The notes: generated from the sequence alone by a model not told the origin. A DNA stretch of 64,000 nucleotides from UBA932 sp031548545 (GCA_031548545.1 JAVBQY010000007.1:62001-126000), one strand, 5' to 3'. Counted from the stretch's first letter, positions 44,839 through 53,579 are shown. Made by a program: numbers and translations.

Positions 44839-46196
44839 CACAGCAAGAGAACAAGCCTTTGCTTACTACTGCTTGGATCATAGTACACGCTATTCTCGCG
44901 TACGGTGCCGTGCATTTTTCTTTTCTCTCCGAATTATGGGCTATAGCTGTGCTGCTTGCCGGAATTTTTTTTACTATACGTAACAAGAATCAAAGCAATG
45001 AAGCTGCCGTATGGGGCGCATATTATGTAGGACTGGAGGTGCTTCTAAGAGCAACCGGCGGTTCTTTGATATGGGAATTTGGAAAGTATGCCCTGATCGT
45101 GATATTGCTGATTGGAATTATGGTGGACAAAAAGCAGGATAGGTCATTTCCTGGCTGGGTTGTTCTTACCGGCTTGCTTCTTTTGCCGGCTATAGTTTTT
45201 ACATTTAGCTGGAGTGATAGAATCAGAGAAGATATTTCATTCAATATATCAGGAATCTTCGCTCTCTTAGTCTCCTCCTATTATTTTTATAAACGGGTAA
45301 TCGCCTACTCTATACTTTTGAAAATTTTTTCATATTCCTTATTGCCCATTATTTCTCTTGCTATTGTGTTGTTTTTTAAAACGCCTAATATCGAGGCCTT
45401 ATCCTTTAGTACGGATGCCAATTTTCAAACCTCAGGAGGTTTTGGTCCGAATCAGGTGGCTACTATCTTGAGTTATGGATGGTTGATATTTTTGGTCTTG
45501 ATGATTTTCAAGGAGAAGATTACCGCGAATACGCTATTTTCGTTTGCTATTTTTGCCTTTTTGCTTTTTCGCGCCTTGTTCACCTTTTCTCGTGGGGGTA
45601 ATTTGGGGGCGGTGTTGGCTTTTGTGGCCTTTATCAGCGCCTTTACACTATCCGGTAATTTGAAATTATTTTCTTCTCGTGCTTTGTTCCCCTTGTTGTT
45701 ACTCCTCATTTTATCCATGATTGTAGTGAGCCAATTGAATACTATAACCGGAGGTGTATTTGAAAATCGCTTTATGGGGAAGAATATGGAGGGAGATGTA
45801 AAGGAAGATATAACCACCGGACGGCTGGATATATTAAAGATGGAGTTGGAACTCTTTAAGGAACATCCTATGGGAGTCGGAGCTGGAGGAAGTCGAGTGT
45901 TCCGAGCACAAGAATTTGACGATACACATGCTACTCATAATGAATTTGGCCGGTTAATTTCAGAACATGGAATATTGGGTGTAGTAGTCATATTGATATT
46001 ATTGCTTAAACCGCTTTTTACCTTTTTTAACCTGCGTTTTGTGGAAGGACGGGCCTTTCTATCCATGTTTATTGTCTTGAGTCTTATTACCCTTATGCAC
46101 TCGGCTTTTCGTATAGCCTTACCGGCCTTTTTATATGGGGTGGCATTTATTTATTTGATACCAAAAGAGTATGAAGATCCTTTATATCGGCAATAA
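44829..46196 (+). CDS. O-antigen polymerase/ligase family membrane protein (Wzy/WaaL-type)
   Basis: A 455-residue protein with about ten to twelve membrane helices. A periplasmic loop (GRLDILKMELELFKEHPMGVGAGGS, then THATHNEFGRLISEHGILG) carries the conserved His and Arg/Glu pattern of the Wzy_C/O-antigen ligase family. Such proteins join repeat units (Wzy) or ligate the polymer to lipid A core (WaaL). Sequence alone does not decide. With an ABC exporter present a ligase would fit; with Wza/Wzc present a polymerase would fit. It overlaps both neighbours slightly. Confidence 0.85.
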   Translation: MEIAQQENKPLLTTAWIIVHAILAYGAVHFSFLSELWAIAVLLAGIFFTIRNKNQSNEAAVWGAYYVGLEVLLRATGGSLIWEFGKYALIVILLIGIMVDKKQDRSFPGWVVLTGLLLLPAIVFTFSWSDRIREDISFNISGIFALLVSSYYFYKRVIAYSILLKIFSYSLLPIISLAIVLFFKTPNIEALSFSTDANFQTSGGFGPNQVATILSYGWLIFLVLMIFKEKITANTLFSFAIFAFLLFRALFTFSRGGNLGAVLAFVAFISAFTLSGNLKLFSSRALFPLLLLLILSMIVVSQLNTITGGVFENRFMGKNMEGDVKEDITTGRLDILKMELELFKEHPMGVGAGGSRVFRAQEFDDTHATHNEFGRLISEHGILGVVVILILLLKPLFTFFNLRFVEGRAFLSMFIVLSLITLMHSAFRIALPAFLYGVAFIYLIPKEYEDPLYRQ

Positions 46197-47181
46197 ACTC
46201 TCTCAGCACGGATTTACACCCACCAGTGTTGAAACCTTGGGTCTCCAATTGACTGAATTTTGTGAAGTGATTTCTGTTTCGGATAAGCGCAATAAGCTAT
46301 TACGCTTGCTGGATATGCTTTTTAGTATATTCAAATACAGAAAAGAAATGGGTTATGTAATCATAGATACCTATAGTACCTCCAACTTTTACTTTGCCCT
46401 GATGGCTGCACTTTGCTGCCGCTTGTTGAATAAAAAGTACATATCCATACTTCGTGGCGGAGAGTTGCCAGCACGTCTGGATCGTTCGCCTGTCTTGTCG
46501 AAGATGATATTTCACTACAGCTATTTTAATGTGTCTCCTTCTGGCTATCTTTATGATGCGTTTTGTAAGCGGGGATTTGATAAGCTGAAAGTTATTCCGA
46601 ATAATATTCATATAGTTGATTATCAATTCATACAACGTAAGCAATATCTCCCTCGTTTACTTTGGGTACGGGCATTTGATAAAACCTATAATTGCGAAAT
46701 GGCCGTGGAGGTGCTGGCTTTACTGCTAAAAGACTATCCGGAGGCCCGACTGTGTATGGTAGGCCCAGACAAGGATGGTTCAATGGAAAATGTGAAAAAA
46801 CTGGCAGATCAACTCGACGTATCTAATGCTTTGACTATTACAGGTCGCTTAAGCAAAAAAGACTGGTGGACATTATCACGTGAATATGATATATTTATCA
46901 ATACCACCAATGCGGACAATACTCCTGTTTCTGTAATAGAGGCTATGGCCTTGGGCTTGGCCGTGGTAACCACCAATGTGGGCGGCATTCCGCATCTGCT
47001 CTCGGAGGGAGAAGAGGCATTGTTGGTAGAAAAGGGGGATGCTAAAGGCATGGCGGAGGCGATTAAACGGATTATAGCGTGTCCGGTGGCGGCCGAACAA
47101 ATGTGTATCAAGGCAAGGGCTAAGGTCGAGACGTTTGATTGGGCTGTGGTTAAAAAGCAATGGCAGGAGGTGCTGCAATGA
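46171..47181 (+). CDS. Family 4 glycosyltransferase
   Basis: A 336-residue GT-B protein that starts MKILYIGNKLSQHGFTPTSVETLG, 26 bp inside the polymerase/ligase gene. Motifs: YISILRGGELPARLDRSP, LWVRAFDKTYNCEMAVEVLALL, ARLCMVGPDKDG, ALTITGRLSKKDWWTLSREYDIFINTTNADNTPVSVIEAMALGLAVVTTNVGGIPHL (EX7E near the end). The donor is not predictable. It overlaps the adenylating-enzyme gene by four bases if that gene starts at 47178. Confidence 0.88.
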   Translation: MKILYIGNKLSQHGFTPTSVETLGLQLTEFCEVISVSDKRNKLLRLLDMLFSIFKYRKEMGYVIIDTYSTSNFYFALMAALCCRLLNKKYISILRGGELPARLDRSPVLSKMIFHYSYFNVSPSGYLYDAFCKRGFDKLKVIPNNIHIVDYQFIQRKQYLPRLLWVRAFDKTYNCEMAVEVLALLLKDYPEARLCMVGPDKDGSMENVKKLADQLDVSNALTITGRLSKKDWWTLSREYDIFINTTNADNTPVSVIEAMALGLAVVTTNVGGIPHLLSEGEEALLVEKGDAKGMAEAIKRIIACPVAAEQMCIKARAKVETFDWAVVKKQWQEVLQ

Positions 47182-48455
47182 ATTTATTGGAATTTTCTCT
47201 CCGTTTCAAAGGTTTTGATATTGATAAAGCCGGGAAGAGTCTTGCTGAATATGCGGGACACCAGTTGGAGCGTAGGGATGCCATAGTAAAATATCATCTT
47301 GAGCACAACTCTTTTTATCGCCGACTTGTTGGGGATCGTCCGGTTGATATATTTGAACAATTGCCGATTATCAATAAGACGGATTTTCAACGGCCTTTGC
47401 ACGAAATGATATCGGATGGGTATAGGCCTAAGGACTTGTATGTGGCCAATACCTCAGGGTCTTCGGGCCATCCGTTTTATTTTGCCAAAGATAAGGATGC
47501 ACATGCCATCACTCATTCCATTATTTTAGATCTCTACAATGAACATGGAATAACCCCCGACTTATTACAAGCACGTTTTTATGGTATTCCTTTAAAAGGA
47601 TTGGCGGCATACAAAGAACGGCTGAAAGATTTTTTGAGCAACCGGCTTCGCTTTCATGTATTTGATTTATCGGATACCCAATTGGAACGATATCTTAATA
47701 CCTTTAGCCGGAAGAAGTTTGGATACATATACGGATATACAAGTGCTGTTGTACAGTTTGCAAAATTCTTATTACGCAAAGGCATTGTGTTGAATACGGT
47801 ATGTCCGACTTTGAGAAGTTGTATAATCACCTCCGAGGTTTGTACTGCTCAAGACCGGACTATCATGGAGGAAGCTTTTGGCGTAAAGGTTATTAATGAG
47901 TATGGTTGCTCGGAAGCCGGATTGATCGCCTTTGAAGATAGGGAGGGGTCGTGGAAAATGGTAACTGCCGATAGCTACTATGAGGTGGTAGATGAAGAAG
48001 GAAAAGTGCTTCCTTATGGTTGTGAAGGTAGGCTACTCATTACTTCTCTTTCCAATAAGGCCATGCCCTTTATCCGTTATGAGGTGGGGGATTTAGGTGT
48101 AATTAACCAGATTAATGGTGAATTGATACTTGAAAAATTAACGGGCAGGGTGAGTGATATGGTGATATTACCGAGCGGAAAGCGGGCAGCCGGCCTGACA
48201 TTTTACTATATTTCACGTGCCGTGCTTGAAAAAAGCGATGCTGTCCGCGAGTTCATTGTACGACAAACTGCCATAGATACCTTTATATTTGATATGGTGT
48301 CTCAAAGAAACTTGACAAAGGCGGAGACCACTTTCTTGCAAAAGCAGATGGATGATTATCTGGAACCCGGATTGAAGTTAGTTATCAATCGGGTGGATAA
48401 GATAGAAAGGCCTGCATCAGGGAAAATAAAACATTTTTATAGTCAACTCAAGTAA
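47178..48455 (+). CDS. CapK/PaaK-like adenylate-forming enzyme
   Basis: The ATG at 47178, eight bases after AGGAGG, gives 425 residues and the usual ATGA overlap; an ATG six codons upstream is less likely. The protein belongs to the phenylacetate-CoA ligase/CapK branch of ANL enzymes: YVANTSGSSGHPFYF is the phosphate-binding loop, NEYGCSEAGLIAFED the adenylate-binding motif, and RLLITSLSNKAMPFIRYEVGDLG the hinge region. CapK-like proteins are common in capsule loci; their substrates are mostly unknown. It could activate an acyl or amino-acid carboxylate for a side-chain of the polymer. Confidence 0.85.
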   Translation: MNLLEFSLRFKGFDIDKAGKSLAEYAGHQLERRDAIVKYHLEHNSFYRRLVGDRPVDIFEQLPIINKTDFQRPLHEMISDGYRPKDLYVANTSGSSGHPFYFAKDKDAHAITHSIILDLYNEHGITPDLLQARFYGIPLKGLAAYKERLKDFLSNRLRFHVFDLSDTQLERYLNTFSRKKFGYIYGYTSAVVQFAKFLLRKGIVLNTVCPTLRSCIITSEVCTAQDRTIMEEAFGVKVINEYGCSEAGLIAFEDREGSWKMVTADSYYEVVDEEGKVLPYGCEGRLLITSLSNKAMPFIRYEVGDLGVINQINGELILEKLTGRVSDMVILPSGKRAAGLTFYYISRAVLEKSDAVREFIVRQTAIDTFIFDMVSQRNLTKAETTFLQKQMDDYLEPGLKLVINRVDKIERPASGKIKHFYSQLK

Positions 48456-48470
48456 TCTTGTTGAGATATT

Positions 48471-49223
48471 ATGTGGTTCATAAATAAAAAAATAAACCTT
48501 TTGCGTAGCAGGGTATTGCAGGGCATGGTAGACATCCATTCGCACCTGCTCTGGGGCGTAGATGATGGGGCTAAAGATATAAATCAGACGCAACAGATTA
48601 TAGCCGCAATGCGTGAGTTGGGCATAACCTCAGCCTTTGCTACCTCGCATATCATGTCCGGTCTTCCGGGGAATACGCCACAAAAGTTGGTGGAGGTATT
48701 TAAAAATGATTTGTCTCCGCTTGCGAATAATTTAGATTTTGAGGTTAGGCTTGCAGCTGAGTATATGTTAGATGAGGCTTTTATGCAAAAGTTCCGGCAA
48801 GGAAATCTATTAATTTATGATGGTAAGCATTTGTTGGTAGAGATTTCGACCATGGCTATACCGGTGAATCTTGAAGAAACAATTTTTGAGATTTGCAGTA
48901 GTGGATATATTCCCATCATGGCCCATCCGGAGCGTTATACTTTTCAGAATATAACAAAATATGAACGCCTGGCTGATATGGGCTGCAAATACCAATTGAA
49001 TATTTTGTCCTTGTCGGACCATTATGGCAAGCATGTGAGAACAAGGGCCGAGGCATTGTTGGATGCCGGTATGTATGATTTTATCGGTACAGACGCTCAT
49101 TCCGCTGCGATGCTGAAAAAGGCAGGAGAAATAAATTTAAGTAAGGATAGGACGCTTCAAATCAAGCAGCTTGTAAGTAATAATAGTTTACTCGCGATTA
49201 TCGGAGAAGACCTTAAAAAATAA
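48471..49223 (+). CDS. PHP-family tyrosine-protein phosphatase (YwqE/CpsB-like)
   Basis: A 250-residue metal-dependent phosphatase. DIHSHLLWGVDDGAKD (His23, His25, Asp31/32), ATSHIM, AEYML, AHPERYTFQN and GTDAHS are the PHP metal ligands. YwqE/CpsB proteins remove phosphate from tyrosines of the Wzc/CpsD kinase and so control chain length. The Tyr-Gly tail of Wzc at 27012-27077 is the expected substrate, although the genes are 21 kb apart in the operon. A weakly hydrophobic N-terminal stretch precedes the domain. Confidence 0.9.
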   Translation: MWFINKKINLLRSRVLQGMVDIHSHLLWGVDDGAKDINQTQQIIAAMRELGITSAFATSHIMSGLPGNTPQKLVEVFKNDLSPLANNLDFEVRLAAEYMLDEAFMQKFRQGNLLIYDGKHLLVEISTMAIPVNLEETIFEICSSGYIPIMAHPERYTFQNITKYERLADMGCKYQLNILSLSDHYGKHVRTRAEALLDAGMYDFIGTDAHSAAMLKKAGEINLSKDRTLQIKQLVSNNSLLAIIGEDLKK

Positions 49224-49227
49224 TCTG

Positions 49228-50286
49228 ATGGCAAAATTTTATACATATCGCAATCATTATCCGGGGGCTTCTTCCAGAGGCTACCTGTCTCACTTTTTAC
49301 GTCCGTTTTTCAAAGATAAGCCTGTTTCAAAGGACGAACTACTTGCAACCTATGGTGACTATGTGAATTTTTATGAAAGTGTAAATACTGTAAGTGAATG
49401 CGACTTCGCTATTTTGCCCATGGCTATTGAGTACTACATGCTCAATAACAAGCGAGATTTGATGTTATCCTTTATTGATGCGGCGAAAAAAGCCGGAAAA
49501 AAAGTCATTACGGAGACACATGGTGATTTTGGGGTAACGCCGCTTGTAAAAGATGTTATCGTAATGCGCCAGAACGGTTATCAAAACCGGCGGCTGCTTT
49601 TTCAATATGCCATGCCCGCTTTCTTCGGCGATCCGATGAAAAGATATTTTCAACAAGATACGATAGTTATTCGGGAAAAGTTGGCAAAACCCGTTATAGG
49701 ATTTTGCGGACAGGCTTCAACTACCTGGAAGAAAAACCTGTATGATGTATGTCGTACTGCTGTACGTAATCTAAAATATCATGTAGGCTTGTCGGTATGG
49801 GAGCCGCATAGCCTTTATCCTTCTACCTTGCTGCGAAGCAGGACCTTAAAAATGATTGAAAAGGATGATCGGTTGGAGGCTAATTTTATCAAGCGGGATA
49901 AATACCGTGCAGGTGCAAACAGCAAAGATGACAGAGAAAAAACCACCCGTGAGTTCTATCAGAATATGATAGATTCGGATTATATTGTTTGTGTGCGAGG
50001 TGGTGGTAACTTCTCCGTGCGGATCTATGAGACCCTGGCCATGGGGCGGATTCCCATTTTTATCAATACGGATTGTATCCTGCCCTTTGACAATATCATA
50101 GACTGGAAACGTTACTGTGTGTGGGTGGAGGCTCATGAATTACACCGTTTGGGTGATATTGTTTCCGGCTTTCATGAGGCCCTTTCGCCGGAAGAATTCA
50201 AACAACGCCAACAGGAATGCCGGGCGCTATGGGAAAAACACCTGTCCTCCAATGGGGCGATGATGAGTTTGATGTCGTTGGTATAA
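49228..50286 (+). CDS. Probable exostosin-like (GT47-type) glycosyltransferase
   Basis: A 352-residue protein. The C-terminal half matches the exostosin pattern: REFYQNMIDSDYIVCVRGGGNFSVRIYETLAMGRIPIFINTDCILPFDNIIDWKRYCVWVEAHEL is the GT-B donor region, with the RIYETLAMGRIP element. The N-terminal half (FYTYRNHYPGASSRGYLSHFLRPFF) is not one I recognise. No signal or membrane helix is seen, so it works in the cytoplasm. It lies 4 bp after the phosphatase gene. Confidence 0.72.
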   Translation: MAKFYTYRNHYPGASSRGYLSHFLRPFFKDKPVSKDELLATYGDYVNFYESVNTVSECDFAILPMAIEYYMLNNKRDLMLSFIDAAKKAGKKVITETHGDFGVTPLVKDVIVMRQNGYQNRRLLFQYAMPAFFGDPMKRYFQQDTIVIREKLAKPVIGFCGQASTTWKKNLYDVCRTAVRNLKYHVGLSVWEPHSLYPSTLLRSRTLKMIEKDDRLEANFIKRDKYRAGANSKDDREKTTREFYQNMIDSDYIVCVRGGGNFSVRIYETLAMGRIPIFINTDCILPFDNIIDWKRYCVWVEAHELHRLGDIVSGFHEALSPEEFKQRQQECRALWEKHLSSNGAMMSLMSLV

Positions 50287-50308
50287 AATATAAAATAAAT
50301 TTAAGTGT

Positions 50309-51238
50309 ATGGATAATATAGCAGTACTAATTCCGGCTTACAATGAAAGCCTAACAATACAAAAAGTTGTAATAGATTATAAAACAGCGATCCCAGATGC
50401 TGTGGTTTATGTGTATGATAATAATTCTACGGACGGAACGGCGGAATTAGCACTCAAGGCGGGCGCTGTTGTTCGGAAAGAATATAAACAGGGCAAAGGT
50501 AATGTAATACGCAGGATGTTTCGTGAAATTGACGCCCTATGTTATATTATGGTGGATGGCGATAATACTTATCCGGCGTCGCATGCAAAAGAAATGGCTG
50601 AATTGGTATTGCATAAAGGTGTCGATATGGTTATTGGTGATAGATTATCTTCTACCTATTTTGAGGAGAATAAACGCCCTTTCCATAATCTGGGTAATTC
50701 TCTGGTGAGGAATATGGTTAATTTTTTATTTGATAGTGATATTAAGGATATTATGACTGGATACAGGGCTTTTAGCTTTTTGTTTATTAAGAGCTTTCCG
50801 GTTTTATCTAAAGGTTTTGAAATAGAAACGGAGATGACTGTACACGCATTAGATAAAAATATGCATATTTCAACTGTTGTCATAGATTATAAAGACAGGC
50901 CGGAAGGGAGTGTCTCAAAATTAAATACGTATTCTGACGGTCTAAAGGTTGTTCGCACGGTCTTGAAATTGTTTAAAAATTATAAGCCATTGACCTTTTT
51001 TTCGTGTATATCTTTATTTACTTTATTATTAAGTATCATACTGTTTATTCCGATTGCGGTTACTTTTTGGGAAACACATTTGGTGCCAAGATTTCCGACG
51101 CTTATTGTGTCAGGTTTTTTAGCATTAATAGCCATGCTGTTATTTTTCGTAGGCTTATTATTGGATGTAATTAAACAGAAGAATCTGCAGGATTTTGAAA
51201 TGAGACTGAATGATGTACAAAATAAAATAGGGAACTAA
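50309..51238 (+). CDS. Family 2 glycosyltransferase, polyprenyl-phosphate type with two membrane helices
   Basis: A 309-residue protein. The GT-A domain (VLIPAYNESLTIQKVVIDYK, VYDNNSTDGTAE, MVDGDNTYPASHAKEM, MTGYRAFS) matches dolichyl/undecaprenyl-phosphate sugar transferases. Two helices follow residue 230 (FFSCISLFTLLLSIILFIPI and a second at about 265-290). Such enzymes load undecaprenyl phosphate with a single sugar for use outside the membrane. The next gene encodes a large membrane protein that could use that lipid-linked donor. It is A+T-rich. Confidence 0.88.
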   Translation: MDNIAVLIPAYNESLTIQKVVIDYKTAIPDAVVYVYDNNSTDGTAELALKAGAVVRKEYKQGKGNVIRRMFREIDALCYIMVDGDNTYPASHAKEMAELVLHKGVDMVIGDRLSSTYFEENKRPFHNLGNSLVRNMVNFLFDSDIKDIMTGYRAFSFLFIKSFPVLSKGFEIETEMTVHALDKNMHISTVVIDYKDRPEGSVSKLNTYSDGLKVVRTVLKLFKNYKPLTFFSCISLFTLLLSIILFIPIAVTFWETHLVPRFPTLIVSGFLALIAMLLFFVGLLLDVIKQKNLQDFEMRLNDVQNKIGN

Positions 51239-51242
51239 AAAA

Positions 51243-53063
51243 ATGGATAAGCTTAAAAATATTTGTAAAAAAAATGTTAATGTTATAGCTGCTTTTTTAT
51301 CTGTTGTAGCAGTATATACGCTATGGATATATTTTACATATGGACCAGCAGGCACTGGAGGTCGTGATACTGTGTGGTGTTTTGTGGCGGTAGGAATGTG
51401 CCTAATTATTAGACAGGCATTAATAATTACAGGTAAGCATTTCCGAAAATTGATATGGATTTTGGGCTGTTTCTTTTCGCTCATAATTGTTCTTGGACAC
51501 ATATTCTCTCTACATGGGAATACGGATGCATACATGTCTGTAACAGGGTTTGCGGTATTCTTGTTTTTGATCGTTGGATTTACTATTATTGTAGGTTCTT
51601 TACTCGTAGTCTTGTATGATTGCTTGGACCGGGTAAATATTCGGGAACAAATGTTGCCACGTATAATATATAGCAATCGCATCTTGTTTTATATTATTTG
51701 GGCGCTTATATTTTGTTGCCATGCTATTTATTTATGTTGGTTTTATCCTGCCATTCTTACAACTGATTCTATTTCGCAAATAAATCAGTGCTTATCAGGT
51801 GTCTATACAAATCATCATCCTTTTGTTAACACTGTTATGATTTCTTTAGTGATACAATGCGTTAAATGGTGTGGAGGAGGGCTTGCCTTGAGTATTGCTG
51901 TATTTTCCGCACTGCAATCAGGTGTTATGGCTTTAATATTCACTTATGCTATTTCTTTTTTTCTGAAAAGAAGACTTAATAAATATGTCTTGTTATCCTT
52001 ATTGCTATATTATGCTTTATTTCCAATCAATGCGATGTATAGTATTACGCTATGGAAGGATATATTATTTGGTGGAATTTGCTTATTACTTATCATTTTA
52101 ATGATGCGCTTAGTAGATAATCCGGAGTCTATTATTAAAAATAAAATTACTTTATTTTTTTTTGGATTAATTATATTTTTATTTTGCTTATTCCGGAATA
52201 ATGGATTCTATGCCTTCGTTGTATTTGTTCCAATTATGATTCTGATGAACAAAAAATATTGGAAACAATTGTTAATATTATCCATTGTAGAAATTGCTGC
52301 TGTATTATGCTACTTAGCGGTTTTACTACCTCTGTTAGACGTGAAAAAAGCCGATATGAAAGAAGGTTTATCAGTCCCTCTTCAACAAATTGCCAGAACG
52401 CTAAGAGAGCATGGTAATGACTTATCTTTTGAAGATAAGTACGCTATCCGGGAAATTTTAGATACGGATTCATTAGCTCAATTATATGTACCTTATATAT
52501 CTGACCCGGTAAAGGCTAAATTTAATGAAGATAAATTCAAGGAGGAGCCGATGAAATATATTCGGTTATGGGCGAGTTTATTAAAAAAATATCCTAAAAC
52601 ATACATAGAGTCTTTCTTCGCCGGAATGTATGGTTATATTGACCCCAGTGTTGACGCTTCTTTTAGGCCGGCATTCAGTGTTATGAAGGATATAGATACT
52701 AAGACGTATTTTAAAAAAACCGATATAGCTTATGATCTATATCCAAATTTTAAGAAGATGCTGAGATTAGTTTTTCGTGTTCCTATTATATCAATATTCT
52801 TTAATATTGGTTTTATGATTTGGATAGCGCTGATAATTATGTTAAAATGCATTATGGATAAAAAATACAAACTATTATTGCCGTTTTATTTTTTAGGCTG
52901 TTTATATTTGACAGTATTAGCATCTCCCGTCTATGCGGAATATAGATATGTGTATGGTATTATGATCTCTATCCCGGTCCTTATTTGTTGGGTTTTGTTA
53001 GATAGTTCAGGGCGGAAAGGTGGCGATGAAAATAAAATTGAGGACGCTGACACACTGGATTAA
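51243..53063 (+). CDS. Large multi-pass membrane protein, DUF6020-like, possible GT-C glycosyltransferase
   Basis: A 606-residue protein with about twelve hydrophobic helices and a loop after the fourth or fifth (FYPAILTTDSISQINQCLSGVYTNHHPFVNTVMI) with an Asp-Ser and His-His arrangement like those seen in GT-C enzymes. A soluble part (about residues 370-480) lies outside the helices. I associate this wording with the DUF6020 family but cannot be certain. It follows the polyprenyl-phosphate sugar transferase by 4 bp, so it may add a sugar to the polymer in the periplasm. It is A+T-rich and is the last gene of the polysaccharide operon. Confidence 0.7.
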   Translation: MDKLKNICKKNVNVIAAFLSVVAVYTLWIYFTYGPAGTGGRDTVWCFVAVGMCLIIRQALIITGKHFRKLIWILGCFFSLIIVLGHIFSLHGNTDAYMSVTGFAVFLFLIVGFTIIVGSLLVVLYDCLDRVNIREQMLPRIIYSNRILFYIIWALIFCCHAIYLCWFYPAILTTDSISQINQCLSGVYTNHHPFVNTVMISLVIQCVKWCGGGLALSIAVFSALQSGVMALIFTYAISFFLKRRLNKYVLLSLLLYYALFPINAMYSITLWKDILFGGICLLLIILMMRLVDNPESIIKNKITLFFFGLIIFLFCLFRNNGFYAFVVFVPIMILMNKKYWKQLLILSIVEIAAVLCYLAVLLPLLDVKKADMKEGLSVPLQQIARTLREHGNDLSFEDKYAIREILDTDSLAQLYVPYISDPVKAKFNEDKFKEEPMKYIRLWASLLKKYPKTYIESFFAGMYGYIDPSVDASFRPAFSVMKDIDTKTYFKKTDIAYDLYPNFKKMLRLVFRVPIISIFFNIGFMIWIALIIMLKCIMDKKYKLLLPFYFLGCLYLTVLASPVYAEYRYVYGIMISIPVLICWVLLDSSGRKGGDENKIEDADTLD

Positions 53064-53138
53064 CGCAATGTTTTAGCTATATCATATAGATCATCGAAAC
53101 TGAGCTTTGTTGTCATTGTTTTGTTAACTGTTTTATTG

Positions 53139-53507
53139 ATGAATTTTTTTTTATTTACACTTATGTTCTCATTCTTGTCTTTTTTTGCCTCCGCCCAGTC
53201 GCTCAAGCTGGCGGACTTTGATGACCGGTTGAAATCAACGAAGAATTCTCAATTGATCGATGTCCGCAGACCCGAAGAATTCCGGGAGGGACACCTGAAA
53301 GGTGCTGTAAATATGGATGTCAATGCGGCGGACTTTGTGAAGCGGATCGCTAAACTGGATACGTCCCGTGCTGTTTTTGTTTATTGCCGTTCGGGCCGCC
53401 GCAGCAAGGCTGCTTTGAAAGTTTTTAAAGACGCCGGTTTTACTACCGTCTACGAGCTTGATGGCGGTATTCTGTCCTGGAAAGCTGCCGGACGCCCGAT
53501 GGAATAA
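53139..53507 (+). CDS. Exported single-domain rhodanese-like protein
   Basis: The ATG at 53139 gives 122 residues; a TTG six codons upstream is open but weaker. A hydrophobic signal (MNFFLFTLMFSFLSFFASAQ) is followed by one rhodanese domain: IDVRRPEEFREGHLKGAVNMDV and the active-site loop with Cys83 (YCRSGRRSKAA). Such proteins move sulfane sulfur or act in envelope redox homeostasis. Composition is genome-like after the signal, so the gene marks the end of the acquired locus. A strong terminator follows 31 bp after its stop. Confidence 0.87.
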   Translation: MNFFLFTLMFSFLSFFASAQSLKLADFDDRLKSTKNSQLIDVRRPEEFREGHLKGAVNMDVNAADFVKRIAKLDTSRAVFVYCRSGRRSKAALKVFKDAGFTTVYELDGGILSWKAAGRPME

Positions 53508-53538
53508 CCCGCCTGCAGCTGGATCTTCTACTATTTTC

Positions 53539-53570
53539 AACGACAAAATTTACTATTTTGTCGTTTTTTT
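53539..53570 (+). terminator. Rho-independent terminator after the rhodanese gene
   Basis: A perfect 11-bp inverted repeat, AACGACAAAAT (53539-53549) and ATTTTGTCGTT (53555-53565), closes a 5-base loop and is followed by further T residues to 53570. It ends rightward transcription from the polysaccharide operon and the rhodanese gene. A T run is lacking on the other side. Confidence 0.8.
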
Positions 53571-53571
53571 G

Positions 53572-53579
53572 TATATTTG
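53572..53579 (+). promoter_or_regulatory. Possible -7 box (TATATTTG) for the ArsC/Spx-like gene
   Basis: A perfect TAnnTTTG match just after the terminator and 35 bases before the next ATG. At the expected distance the -33 position reads TTTA, inside the terminator loop. Confidence 0.45.

Noticed and set aside
53076..53088. Palindrome CTATATCATATAG before the rhodanese gene
   Set aside because: Too short and A+T-rich to separate from chance; no T run follows.
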